In this document: one piece after another, positions 25,373 through 34,797 of the stretch
Position numbering within the stretch: position 1 is the first letter of the stretch
How the letters are laid out: every line of letters starts with the position of its first letter
Source: Mucilaginibacter gracilis
GTDB taxonomy: Bacteria > Bacteroidota > Bacteroidia > Sphingobacteriales > Sphingobacteriaceae
Assembly: GCF_003633615.1 (NCBI RefSeq)
Contig: NZ_RBKU01000001.1
Span: forward strand, 930,001 to 994,000
Direction of reading: 5' to 3'
DNA: 64,000 nucleotides
Position numbers and translations under genes: made by a program
Notes under the pieces: generated by a model
Seen by the model: the letters and a program-made list of their open reading frames with translations, nothing else
Told to the model about the DNA's origin: nothing
Database searches by the model: none

Positions 25373-26141
25373 CTTCATAGTCATCGGCATCATCGGCACC
25401 CTGATCTTTTTATCCGCTTTTATTGCGCTGGTAGTCCTTATGATCGTTCTCCGGAAAAAGATGAACCAGCACCATCATGAAAGACAGCAGTTGCTGCTGG
25501 CGGTTATCAGGGAAAGTGAAAGAACCTTGCAACAGGTATCCAGGGAGGTACATGATAATATCGGTCAGTTGGCCAGCTTACATCATATGACTGTTCGCAG
25601 GATTGAGAAGACGCTCGATGCTCATGAACGGGAACAGCTTTTTGAAAGCGCCTACCGCATCAGTGCATTGATTGAATCTAATTGTTCCAATCTCGGCTAT
25701 TCTTTAAACGGCGATTATATCAAGGAACGGGGACTAAGCAATATGATACAGGATGACATTGAACACATACGCGCAGCAGGTGAGATCAATTGCCATGTCG
25801 ATATTGTCGGGGATGTCAGATCACTTGGATCAAGCGCAGAAGTTGTGATATACAGGATAGCACAGGAAGCTATACGTAACGTGATCAAGCACGCAAGCGC
25901 AACTGTACTGGATACAAGGCTATACTATAACGATGATGATTTTGAACTGGTCATCAGAGATAATGGTAACGGGTTCGATATAGAAAAAATAGGGGAAACA
26001 GGGGGGCTTGGGATTTCCAATATGAAGGAGCGGGCACAGGTCTTGCAAGGAAAATTGAAGGTCGCTTCTATTCAGGGTGTCGGCAGCTGTATCATAGTGA
26101 CTATTCCTTATAGCAGTAAGGACATTATGCAGGGTTTATAA
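25359..26141 (+). CDS. Sensor histidine kinase (HisKA_3/NarX-type)
   Basis: The 260-aa protein has one N-terminal transmembrane helix (about 8-31) and a HisKA_3 dimerisation segment with the phosphorylated H65 (SREVHDNIGQLASLHHM). The HATPase_c domain (about 155-255) has N-box NVIKHA, G1 DNGNGF and G2 GGLGISNM. It should phosphorylate the response regulator at 23497. It lacks PAS, HAMP or a periplasmic sensing domain, so input probably comes from the co-encoded membrane protein. Confidence 0.93.
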   Translation: MNDHNFIVIGIIGTLIFLSAFIALVVLMIVLRKKMNQHHHERQQLLLAVIRESERTLQQVSREVHDNIGQLASLHHMTVRRIEKTLDAHEREQLFESAYRISALIESNCSNLGYSLNGDYIKERGLSNMIQDDIEHIRAAGEINCHVDIVGDVRSLGSSAEVVIYRIAQEAIRNVIKHASATVLDTRLYYNDDDFELVIRDNGNGFDIEKIGETGGLGISNMKERAQVLQGKLKVASIQGVGSCIIVTIPYSSKDIMQGL

Positions 26142-26241
26142 GCCTGCATAAATACCAGTGTCAATACCTGGAAGTGCTTGACCATAATATATACGCGGGT
26201 AATAGCTGTACAATATCATGTCTTGCCATAGTCAATGGAAA

Positions 26242-26278
26242 CTTTTCAGCCGCTGAAAAGCAGCGTTCAGCTACTGAA
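26242..26278. repeat. Two adjacent dyads between the kinase and araC-type genes
   Basis: CTTTTCAG/CTGAAAAG (26242-26249 and 26253-26260) is followed by TTCAG/CTGAA (26266-26270 and 26274-26278). Both contain TTCAG-n3-CTGAA with centres about 21 bp apart. They lie in the 302-bp gap before the AraC gene and may be operator sites. The rest of the gap shows nothing clear. Confidence 0.4.
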
Positions 26279-26443
26279 TAAGCCTGTTGATGTAATAATC
26301 TTTGCTGCTATCGCGACTTAATTATTTTACACCGGTAAATGAAAAAAATCGACCGGTTGGAATGGACTTTGCATTACTTATAACCCATATCACATATCGC
26401 TAATAACCTTGCCCTGAATCAATTTATCAAAAAAACAGGCACT

Positions 26444-27409
26444 ATGAAATTCAGGCCGGGAAAACTATTGCAGGCAACGACATTGAAAAAAGTTCTACTT
26501 CCGGACCAGCTCAAAGCATTAGTCTTTCCCAATGCAGTTGTTGACTACACCGAAGGTTTATTTGGAAGCTTTTTATCTCAGGAAATTAAGGGTGACAATT
26601 ACAGTATATCACAGCACCATTTTTTCATTAACGAACCATGCGTACTTTATGCTGTTGCGGAAGCCCCGGTACTTACGGTTAATTACTTTCTGAAGGGGCC
26701 TCCATTTCCGCAATTTACAGGTATTAGTGATGCTGGATTAACGGAAAATTACTATCGGATGTACTATGTACCACAGATGAAAAATGAGATCACTTTCAGA
26801 AAAGGTAACTACTCCTGTATTTATGTTTCATACCAACATTCTTATCTCAAAGAATTAACAGATCGGCACAATAAACTGCAAAGCTTATTTGATTATGTAA
26901 TGCAACCGGGCGAGGCTATACGATCTTTGGCTTCAGGTAAAATCAATGCGAAAATTAAATCTTCTTTATTGAATCTTACGAGAACCTATGCCAATATAAA
27001 AGAACAGGATTTGATGATTTATGTCCATTTGCGCGAACTATTGTTCTACCATATCCGGAGGCACAATACTTTGGATGACTTAGCACTCATGGACTCCCAT
27101 ACGGATAGAATAGCGGCTTTGGAAAATTACATCGATGAAAATTTAACGAAGCCACTGCATATTGAAACCCTAATTAAGTTGTGCAATGTCAACAGGACTG
27201 ACTTTTACAAATTATTCAAATCGCACTTCGGAGAAAGCCCTTATCAGTTCATCCAAAACCATAGGATTGAATGGGCTATGATTCTAATCACTACTACTGG
27301 CGAGTCGATTGGTCAAATCGCCTGGAAAGTAGGATTCAAGGATATTTCCAGTTTCAACAAAGCATTTAAAAATCGTTATAAATCATCGCCTAACACATTT
27401 CGATTGTGA
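26444..27409 (+). CDS. AraC-family transcriptional regulator
   Basis: The 321-aa protein has a variable N-terminal domain (about 1-200) and a C-terminal AraC-type double HTH (about 222-321). The HTH includes KPLHIETLIKLCNVNRTDFYKLFKSHFGESPYQFIQNHRI and GQIAWKVGFKDISSFNKAFKNRY. Three direct repeats start 10 bp after its stop, in front of a promoter for two small genes. It therefore probably controls its downstream neighbours. Confidence 0.93.
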   Translation: MKFRPGKLLQATTLKKVLLPDQLKALVFPNAVVDYTEGLFGSFLSQEIKGDNYSISQHHFFINEPCVLYAVAEAPVLTVNYFLKGPPFPQFTGISDAGLTENYYRMYYVPQMKNEITFRKGNYSCIYVSYQHSYLKELTDRHNKLQSLFDYVMQPGEAIRSLASGKINAKIKSSLLNLTRTYANIKEQDLMIYVHLRELLFYHIRRHNTLDDLALMDSHTDRIAALENYIDENLTKPLHIETLIKLCNVNRTDFYKLFKSHFGESPYQFIQNHRIEWAMILITTTGESIGQIAWKVGFKDISSFNKAFKNRYKSSPNTFRL

Positions 27410-27418
27410 GGTTTTCGG

Positions 27419-27488
27419 ACGATTTGCCAAGCTAAAAATTGACGATTTGCCAAGCAACAAACATACGATTTGCCTAACAGGGTACTAT
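27419..27488 (+). promoter_or_regulatory. Three direct repeats, putative AraC-type operator
   Basis: ACGATTTGCCAAGC occurs at 27419-27432 and 27442-27455, and ACGATTTGCCTAAC at 27475-27488. Spacings of 23 and 33 bp are about two and three helical turns, placing all copies on one face of the DNA. The last copy overlaps a TTTG (-33-like) element. Confidence 0.7.
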
Positions 27489-27506
27489 ATACCCACATTA
27501 ACTTTG
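27479..27506 (+). promoter_or_regulatory. Putative promoter overlapped by the third repeat
   Basis: TTTG (27479-27482) is followed by TAACTTTG (27499-27506), a perfect match to the TAnnTTTG -7 consensus. The 16-nt gap is shorter than the usual 19-21. A sub-optimal promoter with an activator site over the -33 box fits AraC-type activation. Confidence 0.55.
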
Positions 27507-27602
27507 CGATAGGAAATCGATAACAAAAACACACCCATTCAAAAAATATTTTCAACCGCCTTAAGCCCTTCGACTAAAAGTTCATTTTAAAAAAGCGTTT
27601 CA

Positions 27603-27785
27603 ATGAGCACGACACATAGGGTAAATCAAAAAACGACTACATCCGCAAACTACGCAGGAAAACTTATCAAGCTTTATTTAAAATTTGAAAAACGAACCTG
27701 TGTTTCGCCTCTGGCTTTGTTAGGAGCGATCGTAGGCATCGTACTTGCCTTTTACTTTCCAAATCCCTGCATATTTGGTATATAA
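27603..27785 (+). CDS. Small predicted membrane protein
   Basis: A 60-aa frame with a basic N-terminal half, one hydrophobic helix (about 36-54, VSPLALLGAIVGIVLAFYF) and two cysteines. It is about 95 bp downstream of the putative activator-controlled promoter. The family is not recognised, and it could be a chance frame. The promoter context is the main support. Confidence 0.4.
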   Translation: MSTTHRVNQKTTTSANYAGKLIKLYLKFEKRTCVSPLALLGAIVGIVLAFYFPNPCIFGI

Positions 27786-27941
27786 TACGCCTGTTTGAAT
27801 TGCTTAATAATTTAAAAATAGGTGAAGCCGAAAACCTTTAGAAACGAGTAGGCAACTTTGTTCACGCTCAGAAAAACACTTGGCAACAACGTGCAAGAGC
27901 ATCAAGGATCATTTCATTTTAAAACATCTAAAAACAATTTT

Positions 27942-28295
27942 ATGAAAAAAGTAAAATCAATACTCGGAGCATTTATTATTACTATGGGTTTATCCACTGC
28001 TGTGTTTGCCGGTGACAAGAAAACAGATGTAAAAACGGCAGTAATTACAACTACAGAAAGCGTGGCCCCTGCACCTGCAAAGGCCAAAGCAAAAAGCGGT
28101 GTGACCTATTGGGTCACAGGTACCACTATAGTGATGGGCGTTGCCTCTTATACTTTTGATCAAACACCTCAAAGCTGCGATGGAAGTGGCAACCCGTGCC
28201 AGTTCACAACGGACAATGGCGCCCTTTCTTCACCGCAGCCACAATCGGTAATCGACGGGGAAAATGGCCTTATTATTGATACAAGGAAAAATTAA
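27942..28295 (+). CDS. Small secreted protein, DUF6520-like
   Basis: A 117-aa protein starting MKKVKSILGAFIITMGLSTA, with a Sec signal ending in VFAGD. I use this ATG rather than the frame's upstream one because it begins the signal. An Ala/Pro/Lys-rich stretch follows, then YWVTGTTI and a C-terminal part with two cysteines (SCDGSGNPCQFTTD). Signal, size and the late Cys pair resemble DUF6520 proteins of Bacteroidetes; function unknown. It ends facing the TlpA-SusD-SusC operon across a bidirectional terminator. Confidence 0.7.
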   Translation: MKKVKSILGAFIITMGLSTAVFAGDKKTDVKTAVITTTESVAPAPAKAKAKSGVTYWVTGTTIVMGVASYTFDQTPQSCDGSGNPCQFTTDNGALSSPQPQSVIDGENGLIIDTRKN

Positions 28296-28349
28296 AGCAG
28301 GCCACGTGAAGAAAGTATAGTTTTTATACACTATCATCACATAAAACGA

Positions 28350-28373
28350 GAGGATGCCAATAATGGCATCCTC
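28350..28373. terminator. Bidirectional terminator between convergent genes
   Basis: GAGGATGCCA (28350-28359) and TGGCATCCTC (28364-28373) form a perfect 10-bp stem with a 4-nt loop. TTCATTTATTT follows on + and TCGTTTTATG on -. It serves the small secreted gene (+) and the TlpA gene (-). Confidence 0.85.
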
Positions 28374-28378
28374 TTCAT

Positions 28379-29689
28379 TTATTTGTCGCTTACAACCAGC
28401 ACTTTGATATCCTGGTCAGTAAAAGACAATGATAGACCCTGTTCAAACAGTGAGGTTTGTAACAATCTTTTATCAGATAAATTTTTAGGCAGATTTAATG
28501 TTACCAGAGTATTTGAAGAAATGTTTGATTTGTCTAAAAATGCCAAAGGCAAACTCAAATCTTCAATCGATTTCAAATAATTTAATACTTTAGAAAAAGG
28601 CTGATTTATGAACTTATAGACATCAGCGGTTTCTATCATCGTGTCCTTACCCATCTTACCTGATTTAATGGGTGTTTCACCGATTCTTTTTAACGTATAC
28701 GTTGGGATTTTTCTGACTGATAAAACAGCTTTAATATTATTGCGCATTAAAAAGTATCTATTCATATCCTGCAACAGAAAACTATACAGACTATCCCTTT
28801 GCCGTAGTGGCATTACTATTTCATAGGAGTAACAATATTTGCTGAACCAGGAATCGAAATCATTATTATTCTTTGGCCGTAAGTAATCATTATAGTTTTT
28901 AAGTTCGAACAAGATGCGAGTGCCGTGTGCTGCTATTTTAAAAAATTGAATTAAATCGGTATTGAAAATGTCTCTTTTATAAATATTACGGATCGTATCA
29001 ACTGATATTTTACTTCCGGCACCAAACCCTGGATTAGATTTAAAAAAGCCTGAATAAAATGTGGCCCTTATGGAGGTATCGCCAGGAAACATCAAGCCTT
29101 TATTTCTCACATCATATCCCCTGCTGTTAAGGTCGTTTTTTTCTGATAAGTTTATAACGCGGCCTGTGAGGATTTGGGATATATGCTCAGATGTCGCGTT
29201 AACAGCGGTAGTAGCAGCAATAATTTTACCACCTTTATCTATCCATACATGATGCGGGAGCTCATGATGTGGGAAGATGTATCTCCATATCGTATCACCA
29301 TACAAACATGGTAGTGTCGTAAGTCCGATACCCGGCCTAAGTACAGACATTTTAGAAACTCTTTTTTCAATATTAACTTTCGATTCCCAGGGGTCAATCA
29401 TTATAATCTGAATACGACCTTCAAATTCTTTTTGCAGGCTTTCTAAATGAGGTATCGCTGCGATGCAGGAAGGGCAGCCGGTGCTCCAAAAGTCAATGAT
29501 GACCAATTTTCCTGTGAGGTCTTTTAAAAAAAGTCTCGGAGATGGGTAGTGCAATAAATTTTTTAACGCCGGTGTTTCTGCAATATTATCGCCAATAGCC
29601 AACTGACGGTATTTGTGCTGTTGTGCCGAGCTCTCGAAAGAAATGCTCCACACAATAGCAAGGATAATAGAAAACGCTTTTCTTTTCAT
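28379..29689 (-). CDS. TlpA-like thiol-disulfide protein with long C-terminal extension
   Basis: The 436-aa exported protein has a signal peptide (MKRKAFSIILAIVWSISFES, cleavage near SAQ) and a thioredoxin-like AhpC/TlpA domain (about 28-175). The redox motif is C72-P-S-C75 in IIDFWSTGCPSCIAAIPHLESL. A 250-residue C-terminal extension of unknown function follows. It would act in the periplasm. Its ATG overlaps the susD-like stop by one base (TAATG). Such TlpA proteins are often the third gene after SusC/SusD pairs that lack glycan enzymes. Confidence 0.88.
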   Translation of the reverse strand: MKRKAFSIILAIVWSISFESSAQQHKYRQLAIGDNIAETPALKNLLHYPSPRLFLKDLTGKLVIIDFWSTGCPSCIAAIPHLESLQKEFEGRIQIIMIDPWESKVNIEKRVSKMSVLRPGIGLTTLPCLYGDTIWRYIFPHHELPHHVWIDKGGKIIAATTAVNATSEHISQILTGRVINLSEKNDLNSRGYDVRNKGLMFPGDTSIRATFYSGFFKSNPGFGAGSKISVDTIRNIYKRDIFNTDLIQFFKIAAHGTRILFELKNYNDYLRPKNNNDFDSWFSKYCYSYEIVMPLRQRDSLYSFLLQDMNRYFLMRNNIKAVLSVRKIPTYTLKRIGETPIKSGKMGKDTMIETADVYKFINQPFSKVLNYLKSIEDLSLPLAFLDKSNISSNTLVTLNLPKNLSDKRLLQTSLFEQGLSLSFTDQDIKVLVVSDK

Positions 29690-31077
29690 TACCGTTGATT
29701 CTGTTGGAGTCCTGAAATTTGTATTTCTGTATCGGGAATCGGCAAAACATAAAGCTTGTCGTTCGGATTTAGGGTATAAGTCGTTCCGCTTATTGTTTTA
29801 CTTAGCGTTGCCTGAAATACCGGATCGAGATTTAAGCGTTTGAGATCTTCCCAACGAATATTCGATACAAACGGGAGTTCCTTTCTACGTTCTTGCAATA
29901 TCATCTTAAGGGCGGTCTGGGCGTCGGCTGCGACGAGCGGTGTAAAATTATTTGTCTTGTATCGATTGATCAAAAGATGATTGAGATCATTCATTGCCGC
30001 GGAAGTCAAACCCTGACGGGCTTCTGACTCAGCTCTAATCAGGTAAACTTCGTTAGTTGCCAAGCCACAGAAATCAGCGCTGTTTCCTGAATAGGTGCCC
30101 CGATACTTAACATTACCACCAGTCACGGTGTAGAACAAAGTTTTTCTGAGATCATTAACGTCATAGGATGAATATAAGTCTGAGGCAACTATTCCTTTGC
30201 TTGTGGAAACCGGGTTCACAGAACTGTAAAAACCTCCGTAGGAATAAAACAGGATTTCGGGATTACCTTTTCCGTATTGAGGAAAACGATACGTTGCTGT
30301 CGGAGAAGCAATTGTCGAATTGTTGTAATCTAACAGCGCCGGGTGAATATTTATTGCCGCGCTGGAATAGGTTTGAGCGTTTATATAATCACCCATGTTT
30401 AGATACGCCTTTGCCAGTAATGCGTCTGCTGCTGCGTTTACCGGTCGCTGCAAATAAGGCTGTGTTGCGGAAAGCAATTGGCTTGCAAGGCTTGCATCTG
30501 ATATAATCTGATTATAAGTATCCTGAAGCGATGATCGTTGAACCAAGATATTTACATCGGAAGTTAGTCGAATCGGCAGGCCTAAATCGCTACTCGCCGT
30601 GGTTTTATTATAGGCTTTACAAAATAGCTGCGTCAATGTGTAATATCCCATTGCGCGGTGAAATAATGCCTGTCCTTTTACATTGTTATAATCAGGACTA
30701 TCACTGCTGATTTTAGCCAGCCCGTCTAAAGCTACGTTAGCTAATTCAATATTGATAAAAAAGTCATTCCACTCAGGCGATGTCCCCCCGGACCATATCG
30801 TCTGTTTCCAGGAATATAAATTGCGCTCTGTTTCATTGACCAAAGGGATAGACGCGTCAGGAATATAACTATTATCAGCACCGACATTGCCTGCTGTCGC
30901 ATAGACATAATTTAACGTAAATGTCCTATCCAAAAGTGCCTGAAAATCTGCAGTAGTCTGAGGAATAACAGAATTCAAGTTGCTTTTGGCAGCAAGCCAA
31001 TCATCCTGTTTTTTACATGCAGTAGCGCAAATCAGGAAACTTAAAATTACCGTATATAGAGTTTTATGTGTGTTCAT
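29689..31077 (-). CDS. RagB/SusD-family outer-membrane lipoprotein
   Basis: A 462-aa lipoprotein. The signal with lipobox ATAC and the following KKQDDWL are typical. SusD features include TPR-like helices (GQALFHRAMGYYTLTQLFCKAYN, AADALLAKAYLNMGDYINAQTYSSAAI) and the C-terminal RRKELPFVSNIRWEDLKRLN. It forms the substrate lid on the SusC channel. It starts 3 bp after the SusC stop. Confidence 0.94.
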   Translation of the reverse strand: MNTHKTLYTVILSFLICATACKKQDDWLAAKSNLNSVIPQTTADFQALLDRTFTLNYVYATAGNVGADNSYIPDASIPLVNETERNLYSWKQTIWSGGTSPEWNDFFINIELANVALDGLAKISSDSPDYNNVKGQALFHRAMGYYTLTQLFCKAYNKTTASSDLGLPIRLTSDVNILVQRSSLQDTYNQIISDASLASQLLSATQPYLQRPVNAAADALLAKAYLNMGDYINAQTYSSAAINIHPALLDYNNSTIASPTATYRFPQYGKGNPEILFYSYGGFYSSVNPVSTSKGIVASDLYSSYDVNDLRKTLFYTVTGGNVKYRGTYSGNSADFCGLATNEVYLIRAESEARQGLTSAAMNDLNHLLINRYKTNNFTPLVAADAQTALKMILQERRKELPFVSNIRWEDLKRLNLDPVFQATLSKTISGTTYTLNPNDKLYVLPIPDTEIQISGLQQNQR

Positions 31078-31080
31078 GTT

Positions 31081-34000
31081 TTATAAATTAATGGTTAAGC
31101 CAAAAGACAAGGCGAACGGGTTAGGATATGTTGCAAGTCCATTCCCTATTGCATCCGGGTCTACTCCAATCTTATTTTTCTTCCATATTATACCTATATT
31201 ATTAGCATAGGCGAAGATGTTGATCCGTGACGCTTGTATTTTACGCACCATCCAAACAGGTAAATCATAGCCTAAACGAATATCCTGAAGCCTGATATTG
31301 TTTCCTGACTGGACAAGCACTTGAGAATATTGATAGAAAGTGTTTCTGTCGCTATAGCTTGGATATACTAAAGATGGAACGTTCGTTGTTTTTTCGTCGC
31401 CGGGTTTTTGCCATCTTTGAGTGAAGTCTTCATTTTGACCACCATACCCTAAAATATCAGTGTAGTTCAAGCTGGTAGTTGTCTTGCGAAAAACCCAACC
31501 CAACTGATAAATTATATTGACCGACAAATTGAAACTCTTATAAGAAAAATCATTTCTAAACGAGCCAAAAACTGTTGGAACAAGAGAGCCGCTATAAACA
31601 AGGCTATCAGGATTGAAATTGTTAATGATGCCTGAATAGTTTTTGCTTATCTTTCCGTTTAAATAGCCTTGTGGATCACCATTTGTCGGGTCGAGTCCGG
31701 CCCATTTATAGGTAAATAAAGCTTCTAAAGGCTTACCCTTCACGCCACCAGCAGTGAAAATACTTTGGCTTGTCCTTACAGCATCAAACCGAACTACTTC
31801 ATCTTTAAAAGCACTTAATAAAAAATTAGTAGTCCATTTAACCGGACCATTGAGATTTTTAGTTCGTATGGTTAGATCGATGCCATTGGTTTTGGTGTTT
31901 GCTGTATTAGCCTGATAAGAAGTAAATCCAGTTTGAGGAGCTAAAAAAGTGGGCTGTATTAGATTCTCGCCTTTCTTTTGATACAGTTCTATTGATCCGC
32001 TTATAATGTTATTTCCTGTCGCAAAATCAATTCCAATATTTATATTCCTTATTTTTTCCCAACGTAATTCAGGGTTGGGTGCAGTGGGCTTGCCCAGGCT
32101 TGTCGCGCCTGTAGATGAATCAGTAACATAAACGGCGCTCAAATAAGCAGACCCATTTTGATAGGTATTTCCATTATATCCGTAAGTGCTGCGAAATCTT
32201 AAATAGGGCAGCCATTTTAGGATATAAAATGATTCTTTACTGATATCCCAGCCCAAACCTGCAGACCACATCGGAGTGATCTTATCATTTGTTTTTGCAC
32301 CAAATAGATTAGTCCCGTCTTCACGCCCGCTGAGCGTTAAAGTATATTTGTTATCGTAAGAATATGCAGCATTTGCATAATAAGAAACATATCTGTTAAG
32401 GGTACCAACAATGTTGCCGTCGGTTTGTGGGATATATCCCGATCCTGCCGGGTTCATGGGATAAAATTGCCCATAGTTTAAATTACCGACTGTCGTACCA
32501 AAATCTTTATTATAGCCATAAGAAACCCGGGTAAACGCTTCTGTCCTAAACTCTCTTATTTCCGCACCGCCGATTGCAGTAAGGGAACTTTTTTTAAAAT
32601 CCTGATCATAGTTCAGCTGTGCTCTCAGGCTATTTATGTACCAATTTGCATTGGAGAGGGTTAAAATTCCACCTAACGGAAAGTTATATGTTGTAACGCC
32701 TGTACTGGAATTATAGCTGCCAAATTCATTGATAAGATTTCGTGTATAATAACTTTCCTGGCTCTGGTCGTTTGTTCCCTGAATTATCTCACGTTCATTT
32801 TGGTAATTGATCTGAGCGCTTAGCTGAGGAATAAATTTGTATGTGGCTCCGGCTTTCAGCAGTATATCACTAACTTTCGTATTGTTATCACCTAACCTGA
32901 GTTCATTAAGAGGGCTGTAAGACCAGTCCATCAACCCTTGCGATTTAATGATTTTGATATAGGCATCGTTATAAATATAAGGGATGGCAAGTGGATTGCC
33001 ATTTGCGTCAGCCAGACGGTCATATGGTATTACGTTGCCATAGGGATAGCCGTTACCTGATAGTGTACCAAATCCAACACTGTTATTTAGCAGGGTTGTA
33101 TTTTGGCTATAGTTGATGCCTGCAGATAATTCCAGATTTTTTGTGACCGAGTATGTATTAGTGCTGTTTATTGTTGTTCGGTTGTAACCGTTGCGGACAA
33201 GCGTATTCCTATCATTATCCTGCCCGATAGATAACTGATAGGTCATGTCTTTACCACCACCCCTGATTCCTAAAGAATATTGTTGATTGACGGCCTTTTG
33301 ATAAATGTATTTGGCGTAGTCATTTCTTACGTCATATTGACTTAAAGTATTCAACTGACTGGCGGCATCCGAGCTTGTGATATTTCCGGCTCGTTGCTGT
33401 GCGAGTATCCCGACCGCCGGGGATAAGGCAGGATTGTATACATAGTCTGAAATAAGTGGATCAAAGTAACCTTGATTAAACAGATATTGCTCTACACCTA
33501 TATAACTTTTGGGGTCTAAAAAATTCTTTGCGTAAAACAGGTCAGGCTTATTGATCACCGTCAAAGTGCTGTTGAATTCAACTTTCATCTTTTGGTTGAG
33601 CTTTCCTTTTTTTGTAGTGATAACTATTACGCCATTTCCTGATCTAGCCCCCCATATTGACGCTGCCGCAGCATCCTTTAAAATCGTAATATTCTCGATG
33701 TCATTTGGATTTAGATTATTTATCTCCCCCTCATAAGGAAAATTATCAACTACAATCAATGGTTGAGTAGAGGCCATGAAAGTACTGACACCCCTGATTG
33801 TAATACCGGAATTTTTCCCCGAAGGTTGCGTTGCGATAGCTGTGATGTTAGCCAATCCGCTAACAAAAAGTCCTGAAGCCACTCCGTCGATACGGTCAAT
33901 GATATTGGTCGATACCCGCCTATTTAAAAGAGTATTGTCTATTTGGTCAAATGACCCGGTTGCTCTTTCCTTTGGTAAAGACTGGTAACCGGTTGAAACA

Positions 34001-34662
34001 ACCGCCACTTGGCTCAATTGTGATGAAGCGGTATGAAGGACAACTGTAATCGGGTTTGAGAGTGTTTTAATGGCTGCAATTTCTGTCTTGTAACCTATAA
34101 AGCTTACAACTATTACTGCATCGTCCTGTACATTCAATAGTTTAAACCGGCCATTTGAATCAGTGATCGTAACGTTTGTACTATTCTGAACCTTAATGGT
34201 CGCTCCGTTGATCGGCATACCCGTTGTATCAGTAACCAGGCCAGTTATATCCCTGGCGGCAATTAGTTTGTCATCTTTCGCTGCTGGTGTTAAATGTTCA
34301 GTGGCGCTTTTTTTTTCTGATTTAATTGCCGTTACCCCGATAAGCGTTCCCGCTTGTTTAAATCGTAGCGGCACCTGCTTTTCAATTTGAGAAAGCACCT
34401 GCGCAAGCGGCGTGTTATTGACTTTCAGCGTCAATTCTGGTAAGCCTTCCAATAGTTTATCGTCACAAACGAAGCTGACAGATGCCTGTTTCTCGATAGT
34501 CTTGAATAGCTGCTTTATATTAACATTACGGACATCAATAGTAATGTTCTGTGCATTGCTTGTGTTTGCCAAAAGCAGCGCGCTACAACAGAGTTGTATG
34601 CAAATGATAATGAAGGTTATGCGCATACACTTAAAGTATAGGGTACGGTAAATTTTTACCAT
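31081..34662 (-). CDS. SusC/RagA-family TonB-dependent transporter with STN domain
   Basis: A 1193-aa outer-membrane transporter. Order: signal (about 1-38), STN/secretin domain (about 45-110, LFKTIEKQASVSFVCDD), CarboxypepD_reg-like domain (about 135-220, DITGLVTDTTGMPINGATIKV) and plug (about 225-350, with NPNDIENITILKDAAAASIWGARSGNGVIVITTKKG). A beta-barrel runs to the C-terminal FALSFGLTINL. The STN domain predicts control through FecR and an ECF sigma factor, and both genes occur nearby. No glycoside hydrolase is linked, so the substrate is not predictable. Confidence 0.95.
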   Translation of the reverse strand: MVKIYRTLYFKCMRITFIIICIQLCCSALLLANTSNAQNITIDVRNVNIKQLFKTIEKQASVSFVCDDKLLEGLPELTLKVNNTPLAQVLSQIEKQVPLRFKQAGTLIGVTAIKSEKKSATEHLTPAAKDDKLIAARDITGLVTDTTGMPINGATIKVQNSTNVTITDSNGRFKLLNVQDDAVIVVSFIGYKTEIAAIKTLSNPITVVLHTASSQLSQVAVVSTGYQSLPKERATGSFDQIDNTLLNRRVSTNIIDRIDGVASGLFVSGLANITAIATQPSGKNSGITIRGVSTFMASTQPLIVVDNFPYEGEINNLNPNDIENITILKDAAAASIWGARSGNGVIVITTKKGKLNQKMKVEFNSTLTVINKPDLFYAKNFLDPKSYIGVEQYLFNQGYFDPLISDYVYNPALSPAVGILAQQRAGNITSSDAASQLNTLSQYDVRNDYAKYIYQKAVNQQYSLGIRGGGKDMTYQLSIGQDNDRNTLVRNGYNRTTINSTNTYSVTKNLELSAGINYSQNTTLLNNSVGFGTLSGNGYPYGNVIPYDRLADANGNPLAIPYIYNDAYIKIIKSQGLMDWSYSPLNELRLGDNNTKVSDILLKAGATYKFIPQLSAQINYQNEREIIQGTNDQSQESYYTRNLINEFGSYNSSTGVTTYNFPLGGILTLSNANWYINSLRAQLNYDQDFKKSSLTAIGGAEIREFRTEAFTRVSYGYNKDFGTTVGNLNYGQFYPMNPAGSGYIPQTDGNIVGTLNRYVSYYANAAYSYDNKYTLTLSGREDGTNLFGAKTNDKITPMWSAGLGWDISKESFYILKWLPYLRFRSTYGYNGNTYQNGSAYLSAVYVTDSSTGATSLGKPTAPNPELRWEKIRNINIGIDFATGNNIISGSIELYQKKGENLIQPTFLAPQTGFTSYQANTANTKTNGIDLTIRTKNLNGPVKWTTNFLLSAFKDEVVRFDAVRTSQSIFTAGGVKGKPLEALFTYKWAGLDPTNGDPQGYLNGKISKNYSGIINNFNPDSLVYSGSLVPTVFGSFRNDFSYKSFNLSVNIIYQLGWVFRKTTTSLNYTDILGYGGQNEDFTQRWQKPGDEKTTNVPSLVYPSYSDRNTFYQYSQVLVQSGNNIRLQDIRLGYDLPVWMVRKIQASRINIFAYANNIGIIWKKNKIGVDPDAIGNGLATYPNPFALSFGLTINL

Positions 34663-34701
34663 CTTTGTTTGGGTTAATTAGGTGAGAACTTAATGAACTT
34701 T

Positions 34702-34739
34702 GCCTTTGCTACAGCGGCTCGAATCAACGTAGCGAAGGC
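34702..34739 (-). repeat. Hairpin between fecR-like and susC-like genes
   Basis: GCCTTTGCTAC (34702-34712) and GTAGCGAAGGC (34729-34739) pair at 10 of 11 positions plus a G-T wobble. On the minus (coding) strand no T-run follows, so it is not a classic terminator. It may be an mRNA processing or stability element that separates low fecR from high susC expression. Confidence 0.4.
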
Positions 34740-34797
34740 TTCTTTTTTACCGGACTATATACCGGCTCTTTCCTTTCTTCCCTTGGAAGCCCGGAAA

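Noticed and set aside
27858-27941. Longer start for the DUF6520-like protein
   Set aside because: It would bury the signal peptide behind 28 polar residues.
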